This document shows, piece after piece, positions 23,311-34,039 of a stretch of DNA of 64,000 bases. The DNA is taken from NCBI RefSeq assembly GCF_901709675.1, contig NC_051094.1, positions 3,621,001 to 3,685,000 on the forward strand, given 5' to 3'. Numbering within the stretch: the first letter of the stretch is position 1; each line of letters starts with the position of its first letter. Under the pieces are notes generated by a model, which was not told where the DNA came from, did not search any database, and saw nothing but the letters and a program-made list of their open reading frames with translations. The DNA is from Syngnathus acus. Taxonomy: Eukaryota; Chordata; Actinopteri; Syngnathiformes; Syngnathidae. Made by a program: the position numbers and the translations under genes.

Positions 23311-26134
23311 CAAACGCTTATGCTTATGCAGCATCTGGCTTCGCTGAGCTCTTTCCAGCTTAGTATGTCCTTGAACCTTTTTCTTTATTTTCAATTCTTT
23401 TATGGAAATAAAAGTTTCATCCGTTCAACAATATTGAAAAGCATTAGTAGTCATAATAATCTGCGCGGCATCTTTTGGACTCTGTTTTAGGAGGTACATC
23501 TGGTTGCTTGTAAATCCCAGCCCAAGAAAAAGGGGCAAAAACAAATTTGACAAGAGCTTCGGGATTAGCGCAGATTAACGTTATAGCGCTTGCACTTTTT
23601 GCAGCTGGACACAGAAAGAAACTTGCAGCTAATCCCTGAGGGATGAGGACGTGTAAAACAACAAAAGCGCACACTTTATGGGGACGTTTATTAGTGAACA
23701 GAGCGTAGCTTTAGACGCGCATATGCGCTGTGATCCGCTTTCCCCGCCCGGTTTACACGGCTCGCAGATTGCTTTTCTTCACTTGTTCCAAAGAAGATTG
23801 AGAGCATGTTTAGTTTTTATGAGTCCAAGAAAAAGCTTTGAGTGATTGTTACTTGTACAACAAAGCAATGAGCTAGTCTCCTTTGGAACAACGCACGGCA
23901 TGGAAAATGTTTTGCTTGTTGATGCAATGGAAATGCCGCTTCGCATTATCAACCGTCATCAACAAGTCAAATAGAATTAACTACTGCAATCAGCACAACA
24001 TTACAGCATTACAGTTTTGAAAGCTAGCTAGCTAACTGACCGAAACCATGACAAAACGTTTTGCCACCAGAAGGTTTATCCATTTTATTATTTTAATTTT
24101 TTGGGGGAAGAACATCTAAAATAATCTATGATGACTGCTAAAAGCCATGTTTCTGTTTTCTTAAATCACTATCCAATAATGCCGTTCCTTGGTCAAATGA
24201 TTTGACCAAGGTATGGCATTATACGCTTGGACATTCGCTCCATGTGATGTCACGGTCAAATGTCCGACATAAATCTGAATCAAAACTAGCGTCTTGATGT
24301 TAGCACAAAGCGTAGACATTGTCCTGTTTCATAGACACGTAATGTTATGCCGCCTTTTCCCAATCAATTCGTCGCGACGCGCTTCTTCGCTTCCGACAGC
24401 GCTGCCATCGTAGCGCAATCATCGCAAGGGCCATATTTTGTAATCATTTCTATCTTTTTACGAGAAACATTGGGAGGAGAAGTGGCTTCCATTTCATGTT
24501 CCATTACACGCCGCCTTAGCGCGCAATTACACCCTCCAGTAGCAAAATGGATGACAGAAATGAAAGGTGCAAAGAAGCGGGACAAAGGTGGATGCTGAAT
24601 AGGGATGGGAGGTGAGGGGCATCCCCTAACATTATTTTAACCATAATCTCAAACAGTATTTCACAGAGCATTGATGCTAATAAGCTAAAAAAAGAAGAAG
24701 AAAAAAAAAAAAAACACTTGATGCTTCACTGCCTCAAGTGGCCACTAGAGGATGCTAGAACTGGAAATCAAACCGTTTTTCACTAGATGTTGACTTTATC
24801 GGCGAGAAGTATTGTTTCTGTTTATTAAATGAGCTAGTTAGATAAATAACTACTCAAATAGTTAGGGACTACTGTATCTTAGTCAGTTTATTCATTCGTT
24901 CCTTCGTCCTTCAATTTTTCTTTTGTTAGTTTGAAAGTAAGTTAGCGTCATTAGTTTGTCGAAGGCTTATCTAATTAATCAGCAACAAAATTGGACAGCT
25001 AATTAGCTGGTGAGTCAGCAAGATTTTCAGTGAGTAAGTACACTTCTGTGTTTGACAGTCACCTTCTTACACTAACTATGTTGTCTGTTGGCTGCTAAAA
25101 TTCACAGGGAAAAATCAACAGATGCTTGGACGGACCTGCATAAAACAGTAGGCCGCTACACTGTGCTATCACTTATTTTTGCAGGTCTTTGTTGAACGGG
25201 ATGGTTGCTTCGACAACTTTGTATACCCTCTGTTTTCCAAGATGACTAAATGTAGCCTAATGAAAAGCAGCGGATGTTTCTGAGAGCTCATGCAGTGAGT
25301 GCGTCTTCACTTTGTCAACGCGGGAGTGCTGAGAGGTGAATTAAACGTGATAATGAACAACACTTCACCGCCAGACGCTTAATGGAGGGGAGGTGTAAAC
25401 ACAGTGTGAGCGAGGACTCCTCTCTTCTCCCGAGGGAAGCCTTCGACGACGTTCCCTTTTAATTCACATCTCAACCCTCAGACCAACATACATCGTTACT
25501 GACAGCCCCCAAATTTACACGATTTAGTCCAGTCCAGTTCAGTTATGTTTGTCAGCTAGCAACGCATACATGAGTTATCTAGATAGTCGGATAATGAGTT
25601 ATAATGAATTGAATTTAGACAGCTATTTAATTACCAAATCAGCTACGAGGGAAAAATGAAAGGGAAAATACTTTTATTCTTTAAATTACTATTTTACCTG
25701 AGAATAGCATTTTTATTTTTTTTATTCACAGGAATAAAATTAATATTATAGAACATATGAAAAAATAACTTATTGGATTTCAACAAAATAAAGTACTATA
25801 TGTGTATTTTGGTCAAGGATTATTGAACGCTTTTGTCAGATATTATCATCATCATATTATCAAAAACGTTTCCCTTCTATCATTATTTTATTTAATTATG
25901 TTGCATTTTCAAATCCACCGTTACTAAAGAACGTAATTTTCATATTCTTAAGGTTATAATTAAAATAATTCCTAAAAAAAAAATCAAGAGCGCGTCTGTG
26001 TTTTGCTTCTTTTCTTTTCCCCTATTCACGTTTGCGCACTCAAATGTAAAAACAAAGGGGAGGAATAACAAGGATTAAGGGATTCATTGACCGTAGGTGT
26101 AATTTTACTCCGGCCCTCTTCGGACGCCCCTGTG
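23310..26134. other. Non-coding stretch before the nested palindromic element
   Basis: No gene recognised. A compact block at about 24,340-24,600, with GCAAATTA/CAATTA-type sites and an isolated open frame on each strand, could be a conserved element. The rest is AT-rich. Confidence 0.4.
24178..24220. repeat. 20-bp inverted repeat with 3-base loop
   Basis: The left arm (24178-24197) and right arm (24201-24220) pair at 18 of 20 positions around TTGACCAAGG. This strong cruciform-like site may be a tiny MITE remnant. Confidence 0.85.
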
Positions 26135-27363
26135 TTGAGGAGTAGTGATGTGCATTCCAGTTCTTTTAAGTGAACTGAATCTTTAGAATCAGTTCACTCA
26201 AAAGAATCGTTCAACGAATCGTCCCCCACACACACACGCTGATCCTATTTTATTTTTTTTATAAATTAGATTTGAAATTTACTCGTATTATTATTATTAT
26301 TTTAATAAACATTTAGGTTAAAACTTGTCTTGTGTTTTATTCCTTGTTTTTATATTCGCCAATTAAAACATAAAAATCAGACATTTGGTTAACTGCTTTG
26401 TATGACAATATGTATGTGTTTTACGTTGTTATATGAGTTGGTGTTCCCCAAAATAACAAATGTCGGTGTTACATGTCAAGTTGCTCCCATGTAATCTTAC
26501 TCCTCGTCTCGAGTTACGACTGTTATGTTAGGCGAGTTGCGTAGTTTTGTGTTTCCCGACTGCAGATTCGTCACAAGCGACTTGGAACTTCCCTGATTGC
26601 AAAACTGTTCAAATTCTCAATAAAACCACTGAACGAAACGTCTCGTTTGCATTTATTATTATTTTAATAAATATTAAAACCTGTTAAAACTTGTGTGGTG
26701 TTTTATTCCTTGTTTTTATTTTTTTGGGCATGAAAACAAAAATCTGACATTTGGTTAACCGCTTTATATGACAGTATGTATATGTGTTTTACGTCGTGTA
26801 TTATGTATTGGTGTCCCCCAAAATAAAGAGCAAGTAGTCAAATACACATTCTTGACACGTACAAAAAATGCATAAAGTTATTAAGTACGCCTGAAAATGG
26901 TGGTGTACCTAATAAATGTCCGTGTGACGTCACAGATCAACCAGCCAATCAGGAGGTGGGGGTGAGGGCGGGTGTGGCAGTTTTCACTTTCAGTTCAGCT
27001 TTGGCCATGATTTTTCCCTAATGAAGTGGCCTGTTATTCGGTACACCTGAAAATGGCGGCGTCCCTAAAGGAGTGTCCGTGTGACGTCTCAGATCAAACA
27101 GCCAATCAGAAAGTGGGGGTGAGGGAGGGTGTGGCACTTTTTACTTTCAGTTACGCTTTGGCCATGATTTTTCCCTAATGAACTGGCCTGTTATTAGGTA
27201 CACCTAAAAATGGCGATGTACCTAATGGAGTGTCCAAGTGACGTCACAGATCAAACAGCCAATCAGAAAGTGGGGGTGAGGGCAGGTGTGGCACTTTTCA
27301 CTTAAACCAGGGGTGTGGACCTCCAGTCCTCGAGGGGCCGCGTTCCAATATGTTTTCCAAGTT

Positions 27364-27453
27364 ACCCTCGTTAAACACACCTGCGTGAAAAGTTTTTGGT
27401 CACGTTCACGATCTGCAGGAGCTAAAACTTTTCACGCAGGTGCACTTAACGAG
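27364..27453. repeat. Central hairpin 1 with 32-bp near-perfect arms
   Basis: The arm beginning CCCTCGTTAAACACACCTGC pairs with the arm ending GTGCACTTAACGAGGG about 90 bp later. A second copy (27602-27691) lies 238 bp on. Both are preceded by CAGGTGTC/CAGGGGTG...GTCCTCG...GGCCGCGTTCCA, a known-looking fish hAT end. Confidence 0.8.
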
Positions 27454-27601
27454 GGAATCACACGGACACTCCATTAGGTACACCGCCATTTTCAAGTGTA
27501 CCTAATAACAGGCCACTTTATTAGGGAAATATCATGGTCAAAGGTCACAGGTGTCAAGCTCTAGTCCTCGGGGCCGCGTTCCAACATGTTTTCCAAGTGA
27601 C

Positions 27602-27691
27602 CCTCGTTAAGCGCACCTGCGTGAAAAGTTTTTGGTCACTTTCACGTTCCGCAGGAGCTAAAACTTTTCACGCAGGTGCACTTAACGAGGG
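27602..27691. repeat. Central hairpin 2 (copy of hairpin 1)
   Basis: This is a direct repeat of the sequence at 27364-27453 with the same inverted arms and a few substitutions. Confidence 0.8.
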
Positions 27692-29150
27692 AATCACACG
27701 GACACTCCATTAGGTACGCCATTTTCAAGTGTACCTAATCACAGGCCAGTTCATTAGGGAAAAATCATGGTCAAAGCTTAACTGAAAGTAAAAAGTGCCA
27801 CACCCGCCCTCACCCCCACTTTCTGATTGGCTGTTTGATATGTGACGTCACACGGACACTCCTTTAGGTATGCCGCCATTTTCAGGTGTACCTAATAAAA
27901 GGCCACTTCATTAGGGAAAACTCATGGCCAAAGCTGAACTGAAAGTGAAAAGTGCCACACCCGCCCTCACCCCCACCTCCTGATTGGCTGGTTGATCTGT
28001 GACGTCACACAGACGCTCCATTATGTACACTACCATTTTCAAATGTACCAAATAACTGTCAAGAATGTGTATTTGACTACTTGCCCTTTATTTTGGGGGA
28101 CACCAACACATATTACACAACATAAGACACGTATACATATTGTCATATAAAGCAGTTAACCAAATGTCAGATTTTTGTTTTCATGCCCAAAAAAATAAAA
28201 ACAAGGAATAAAACACCACACAAGTTTTAACAGGTATTAATATTTATTAAAATAATAATAAAAGTACATTTCAAACCAGCAATCTAATGTGAAATTGCAG
28301 TAGATATATTGGATAACAATATGTAGGCGTATATATGCATACACGTTATTTAAAAATTATTATAAGTGTTAAAAAATCAAGACTACCCAAAGAGAAGCAT
28401 AATCTCCCCGTTGTTGCATAACGGCGCATCCCTTCATGCAATAAAGTGAGCCGTTAGCTTGGAGAAAACGCGCATAAAAGAAGTGTTGTTTCAGTGAGTG
28501 GTTCTTTCTTTGCTTGGAAAATCGTAAATCTACATTCTGGCATACATAGTTCTCGCCAGGAGGGGGACGCAACACGTTCACTGACTGATCCGTTGATGCA
28601 CGGGAAGGAAGGAAGGCAGTTGACCCATAATGGGTCCTGACTTTCCCGTTCAATGGGTCACCCATTGACTCGTTGGCGAACGGGAAAGTCAGGATTCGTT
28701 CCCTCGCTGATGCGTTCTCGCGATGAACTTGAAATGTAAATCACTGTCTCGTTCCCTCACATATCCGTTCAGTTGGTGTACGGGAAATGCAATTCACAAC
28801 TCGTTCGTGAACAGAAAGTTACGTCATTTTCTTCTTCGTTTTGTTTTACGGCGAGGTGGCACCAGCTTCAATGCGCATTACCGACACCTACTGGTTGAAG
28901 TCATATTAAACTGAAAAAAAGAACGAATCACTTCAGGAAGTTATTCGTTCACTCTCGTTCACTGAAAAGATCTGTTGAACGAATCGTTCACTCACGAGCC
29001 AACACTATCGCATGACAGCTGATGCTGAGCTCCCATCAGGCAATGGTAACATTAGAGCCCCCCCGTTAACATGGGCGGGTCAGATCAACGCGACCCTCGC
29101 CGGGTAGTGTTGTTGGCTATATTGAACATTATCTGGTGCGTTTGCTGTGT

Positions 29151-29222
29151 GTCACGATAGCACAACGGTTAAGGTTTGCGTCACGGGTTCAAATCCCGTT
29201 GATGACTTTTTTTTTTTTTTTT
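29151..29222 (+). pseudogene. tRNA-like sequence with A box, B box and T run, anticodon arm missing
   Basis: GTCACGATAGCACAACGGTTAAGG contains an A-box-like block. GGTTCAAATCC (about 29186-29196) is a near-consensus B box inside a five-pair T stem (ACGGG/CCCGT). The last bases TGAC can pair with the first GTCA as an acceptor stem. Only about 29 bases separate the boxes, too few for an anticodon arm. A run of at least 15 T follows, as for a Pol III stop. It is a tRNA relic or the head of a tRNA-derived SINE carried inside the nested element. Confidence 0.6.
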
Positions 29223-29918
29223 AGTGTTTGCTATTTTTTGTAGCCAGTCAGAAATGCAAACGAGACGTTTCGTTCAGTGGTTTTATTGAGAATTTGAACA
29301 GTTTTGCAATCAGGGAAGTTCCAAGTCGCTTGTGACGAATCTGCAGTCGGGAAACACAAAACTGCGCAACTCGGCTAACGTCGTAACTCGAGACGGGGAG
29401 TAAGATAACATGGGAGCAACTTGACATGTAACACCGACATTTGTTATTTTGGGGGACACCAACTCATATAACAACGTAAAACACATACATATTGTCATAC
29501 AAAGCAGTTAACCAAATGTCTGATTTTTATGTTTTAATTGGCGAATATAAAACCAAGGAATAAAACACCAGACAAGTTTTAACATAAATGTTTATTAAAA
29601 TAATAATACAAGTAAATTTTCTCGCGATGAACTGGAAATGCAAATCACTCACTGACTTGTTCACTCACAGATCCAGTGAACGGGAAATGAAATTCACGAC
29701 TCGTTCGTGAACGGGAAGTTACGTAATTTTCTTCTTCGTTTTGTTTTACGGCGAGGTGGCACCAGCTTCGATGTGCATTACCGACATCTACTGGTCGAAG
29801 TCATATGAACTGAAAAAATAACGAATCACTTTTGGAAGTTTTTCGTTCACTATCGTTTACTGAAAAGATTCGTTCTTTTGAACGAATCGGTCACTCACGA
29901 GCCAACACTATTGAGGAG

Positions 29919-30612
29919 GCGAGATGGGTCCTCTTAGCGATGACGTCAGTCCTGATTTGGAGACGATGGAGCTGCAACTTCAACGTCGTAGCACAGTATG
30001 TTAAGTTACGGTTCGTTTATTTTAGTTTTAAATGTACAGTGGGTTTTATAAGACCCCAAATGGAACAAAGTGTACTTATGCCAAGTTGAAAGGTGAGTTA
30101 ATCCTCATTTTTGTCGGCAGAACAAGTCGACAAATTAGCTAGCTTGTTGAAAAATCCCTAAATAAGACTTAGTCGTCTTCAAACTCAATTGGAACCTCTT
30201 GCGTTTCTTTACGTACTCTGTTATGATGGGGAATATTCTAATTAAAGTTTCCAGATACGTTGGATCTTATGCGGCACTGCGTCGTTCGCAAAGGAAGAGC
30301 AAATATCTGTTGAATGACAACCATTGTTGTTGCGCTTTTAGCAACTGCATAGTCAGCAGTTGTTAAATTGAAATCTCCTTTTTTGGTTCCAACTCCGTTA
30401 GATCTGATCATTGTTAAATAGAGGTGCCAAAAGTACTCACGCTGTGTACCTATATAAAAATACATGAACTTGCGTATCACAAGTAAATGACGCTGGTAAA
30501 AGTGGAAATAGATCCATTCAAATTAAAATTCTGACGGCACATTTGCTAAAAGTAATGCCGTTGAGATTCAATAATAACTTATTTTGCCGACCTGTTTTGT
30601 CTTGTGCCTTAG
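29919..30612 (+). promoter_or_regulatory. Probable paqr3 promoter and 5' non-coding exon region
   Basis: A perfect CRE palindrome TGACGTCA lies at 29941-29948, about 20 bp beyond the target duplication of the upstream hAT element. The first coding exon is preceded by a strong pyrimidine tract and AG at 30611-30612, so at least one untranslated exon must lie upstream. Candidate donors are ACA|GTATGT near 29996 and GAAAG|GTGAGT at 30092/30093. The transcription start itself cannot be read from sequence. Confidence 0.5.
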
Positions 30613-30641
30613 CTCCGAAGAAAGTGCCCCCCACCGCCGTC

Positions 30642-32401
30642 ATGCCTCAGAAGAGCGCTCAGACCACCCACTACATCGAGCTGGGGGGCTACCAGTACTG
30701 GCCAGTGTTGGTACCCCGCGGGATCCGCCTGTACACCTACGAGCAGATCCCGGGCTACCTGCGTGAGAACCCGTACATCACGGATGGATACAGGGCCTAC
30801 CTGCCCTCCAGGCTCTGCATCAAGAGGTGAGTGGCAGGTCGGGGAAATGCTTGGGCGATGGTAGGTCAGAGAGATTGGTAAATAGTTGGACTGATAATCC
30901 ATCACTCAGCTCATCAGTCAAATAGTTAGACATCTGATTAGTTTTCAGGGTCAATCTGAGCTATTTGTGTAACTAGAATCTAAGTTACTAGATGTTGGGT
31001 TCCTTAAACAAAGTACCTTGGCACTGAGACAAGACATTTATTTTGTACATGTGTGCTGTATGTGTGTTTGCCAGCCTGTTCATCCTGTCCAATGAGAGCG
31101 TGAACATCTGGACTCACCTGCTGGGCTTCCTCTTCTTCTTCTTCCTGGCCGTGTACCACATGGCACAAGTCCTGCCCCAGCTAGGGGTCTCGCGCGAGGA
31201 CTACGTCATCTACTCCGTGGGACTCTTCTGCTTCCAGGTTCACGTTTCCCTTGCCTTAAAAAAAAAAACTGTGATCACTTCATTGTTGTAATGCTTATAA
31301 AAGAGGCTGTCAAAAGCTAACCTGTGACCGCTGTGTCTCCAGCTGTGTCTGCTGTGCTCAGCGGGCTACCACTTGTTCCGCTGCCACCGCTCGGAGAAGA
31401 CAGGCCGACGCTGGATGGCGCTGGACTATGCCGGCGTGTCGGTGGGCATCCTGGGCTGCTACGTGCCCGCCGTCTTCTATGCATTCTACTGCAATAACGT
31501 GAGCACGCTACCAATGTTCACCAAGAAATAAAAGTGGATTAGTGACAGAGACAATTCTGCAATTTTCTTTTGTTTTTCTTTTTGATTAGTGATATGAGAT
31601 TCTCACATTTCTTGCTTTTAGAATAGGATTATATGAATGTATTTATATTATGATATAAAATGATTTCTTCAGTTTTTTTTCTAATTCTGCAACTTTGTCA
31701 TATATATATTTGTTTTTACAAAAACGCAATTTATTTTCCGGTCTTTAGCACCAAAAGCCAAGCCCTTGCTTTTTTTGTTCTGTGTTAGTACTGGCGTCAG
31801 GTGTACCTGGTTACAGTGCTGGCAATGATCCTGGCTGTGTTCTTGGCGCACATCCACCCCAACTTCCTAAGCAAGCAGTGGCGCCGGCCTCGCCGGTTGG
31901 CCTTCTGCGCACTGGCGTCAAGCGGCCTGGTGCCCGTCCTGCACTTTGTCTACGATGCCGGTGGCTTCTCCACGGACCTCGTGCAAGTGAGCGAGCGCTT
32001 GTTGCTGTCATTCTTATTTTCTCTCTCTGTTTTTTTTCTTTTTCATTTTAATGCTGTTGTTGCTGGATTTCCTCAGTCTTTCATCCCGCGCGTGCTGGTC
32101 ATGTATTTGATGGCGGTGTTGGCGCTGCTCTTCTACATCTCCAAAGTGCCTGAACGATACTTCCCAGGTCAGCCATCACAGCGGGAATGGCGAGTGTGGT
32201 AAAAAATGAGCTTTTGGGCTAAATTGTGTCTACCGTGTCGCTTCAGGCCAGCTGAACCTTGTGGGCTCCAGCCACCAGCTGTGGCACGTGCTGCTTCTGC
32301 TCATGTTCTACTGGTGGCACCAGTCGTCTTGTTACATCATGGCCTACAGACATAGACATACATGCCCCGCCATCCTCGTTGGGACCAACGCACACTCCTA
32401 G
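30642..32401 (+). CDS. paqr3: PAQR3 (progestin and adipoQ receptor 3 / RKTG), six coding exons
   Basis: Coding exons are 30642-30826, 31075-31237, 31343-31498, 31789-31986, 32077-32167 and 32247-32401. Every junction is GT-AG and the phases agree, giving 315 residues against about 311 in the human protein as I recall it. Recognised segments include HYIELGGYQYWPVL, LYTYEQIPGYLRENPYITDG, then the receptor core. The zinc-site residues of the family are present: ExxNxxxH in ESVNIWTH and HxxxH in HQLWH near the C terminus. Seven hydrophobic segments follow the soluble N terminus. Family knowledge: a Golgi-resident seven-pass protein that tethers Raf kinase and damps ERK signalling. The start is ATG 30642; it is the only in-frame ATG in this exon before the conserved block. 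A spliced 5' leader is expected. Convergent with bmp2k. Confidence 0.96.
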
Positions 32402-33430
32402 CCTACATGGAAAACGACGACACGACACGCTTTTATAGTCACAGTAAGATTAGACTGAAATGCCATGCTACGCTCCTACATTACTATAGACTCAAACAGA
32501 ATACAAGAAAACTATTCCAACCTTAGACTGGTCTATAGTCCAATCTATTTTCTTACAGAAACGGCTCATTTGCCCCCAGCATGCACTGCTGCTGAAGAGC
32601 GCGCCAGTTCAGGACAGGAGACAACGGCCACTACATGACATAGAACGCCGCAAATTTCTTTTGCGGTCAATGATGACATTAACTCCAAAATACCATCAGA
32701 AAATGTTACTGCTGATTGTATGCCACTGACAAGTTAAAAGCTAATTTTGTCTTTGTTAGCAAACAAACAAAAGAACCGAGCAATGTAGCAAAGTAGCCAG
32801 CCACTAACACTGGGAACACAGCCTGTATAGGTCCATCTTCCTTAGGTGCAAAATAAAATAGTATTTTACCAAAGCAGTGGTCCCCAAGTTGCTTCTTGGT
32901 AATAATGGTGAAAACCAATTGAAAACCCCTGGAATAGACTATCCAGTCCTGTCACAACCTGACCAGCCTACTGTATCCCCAAGTAAAGTATGTTGTTTGA
33001 AATTGAGAGAATATTGTTCTCGGTCCAAAACTAGGCTGTTATCCCACTAGACTACAATTGACAATCATATACAACTTTCCTACCCTGCCCGACAGTATGA
33101 CAGACTGGGCCAGTCTATGCTAGTCTATGAATACACTAAACCTTATAGTACGACTTGACTATCCCATGATGTCCTCGACTGGACTATTATGAATCTGGAC
33201 AATGCTAGATTGACTAGTCTATCATAGTTATTATCTCTAGTTCCACTTGGGTCGTGTGCAATGTTCCCCTCTTTGTGTATGAAGTGATCCCTTTGCATCA
33301 GTATCTGCTTGTTTTTTTGTAAGCATGAGTACATGTTTAAAGAAACAAAGACTTATTTCATGTGGATAAACTTCTTTTGTATTCAATTATTCTTGTGTAA
33401 CTCCAAATAAAAAGTGTGAGGTAAAGAATG
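32402..33430 (+). other. paqr3: paqr3 3' untranslated region
   Basis: About 1 kb follows the stop. AATAAA at 33406-33411 with a GT-rich stretch just after is the likely end; another AATAAA near 32850 could be an earlier site. No open frame of note. Confidence 0.65.
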
Positions 33431-33824
33431 AGCTGTGTTGTGATGAGCAAAAATATTCTGTCAAATTTCTCAAATAATATATTTGAACTCAAGCATTTTC
33501 CATACATAATTTGAAAGAGAAAAAAAACCCATTAGCCTGCAAATATTGGATTGTGTCTTACAATCAAAATAGAGCACTTGGGAGAGAGTGGTTGCAGAAA
33601 CGTTCCAAATTAAATACACACACACACAAAAAATCACCACAGTTCCCAGAGCCAACGTGAGGAAAAGAAACGATCCCTTCTGGTCCATGGTGACATGCAT
33701 AGAAAAGAAGGAGGGAGGCCTCAAGAACAAAACAAAAAGTGGTTAAACTTTTCCCGAGGTACTGTGCAAGCAAAGGCTCTCCCGTATAGAAATGCTAGTA
33801 AGGCTTTGCGGTGCGAAATACGTA

Positions 33825-34012
33825 CAGTGGTACCTTGCATTACAAGTTTTGTTGTTTGCAATTGCTCAAATAAACAGCGTCTCTCCTTGCTCACGCGCGA
33901 GGACATTACGGTACCTTTAATACTCCAATTTTGGCTCACAACACAAAGTCAACAAAAAAATAAACATGCAACTAGAGAAACTTTCAGGCACTCGTAAGTC
34001 AAGGTACCACTG
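33825..34012. mobile_element. mariner-type MITE, 188 bp
   Basis: CAGTGGTACCTTG at the left and CAAGGTACCACTG at the right form terminal inverted repeats, with TA just outside the left end (33823-33824). The right TA has mutated. No coding capacity. It lies between the 3' ends of paqr3 and bmp2k. Confidence 0.8.
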
Positions 34013-34039
34013 TCATACAAAGAGCGTACGTGAGCGGAA

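Larger units (their letters stand above)
26870..28030. repeat. 157-bp satellite in opposed arrays, each unit with CCAAT and CRE-like sites
   Basis: On the left, three units face one way; GCCAATCAG falls at about 26944, 27101 and 27258, exactly 157 bp apart. On the right the same unit is inverted (GATTGGC at about 27825 and 27982, again 157 bp). Units carry GTGACGTCAC or close variants next to the CCAAT motif. The left and right arrays form the arms of a large hairpin. Confidence 0.88.
26143..29910. mobile_element. 3.77-kb hAT-type element made of nested inverted repeats
   Basis: A perfect 8-bp target duplication, TTGAGGAG, flanks the block (26135-26142 and 29911-29918). The ends start TAGTG (left TAGTGATGTGC, right complement TAGTGTTGGCTC), in line with the hAT end rule. 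Inside, segment A (about 26274-26653) returns inverted as A' (about 29253-29619). Segment B (about 26653-26880) returns inverted as B' (about 28030-28264). A flank R (about 28715-29010), carrying an internal copy of the right end, is repeated directly at 29620-29910. This is best read as one family member nested in another. The centre is a further palindrome. No transposase is encoded. Confidence 0.88.

Noticed and set aside
29158-29206. Functional tRNA gene
   Set aside because: The spacing between A and B boxes leaves no room for an anticodon arm, so it cannot be a working tRNA.
26143-29910. Reading the palindrome as a viral or LTR element
   Set aside because: There are no polymerase, protease or LTR features. 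The 8-bp duplication and TAGTG ends fit hAT.
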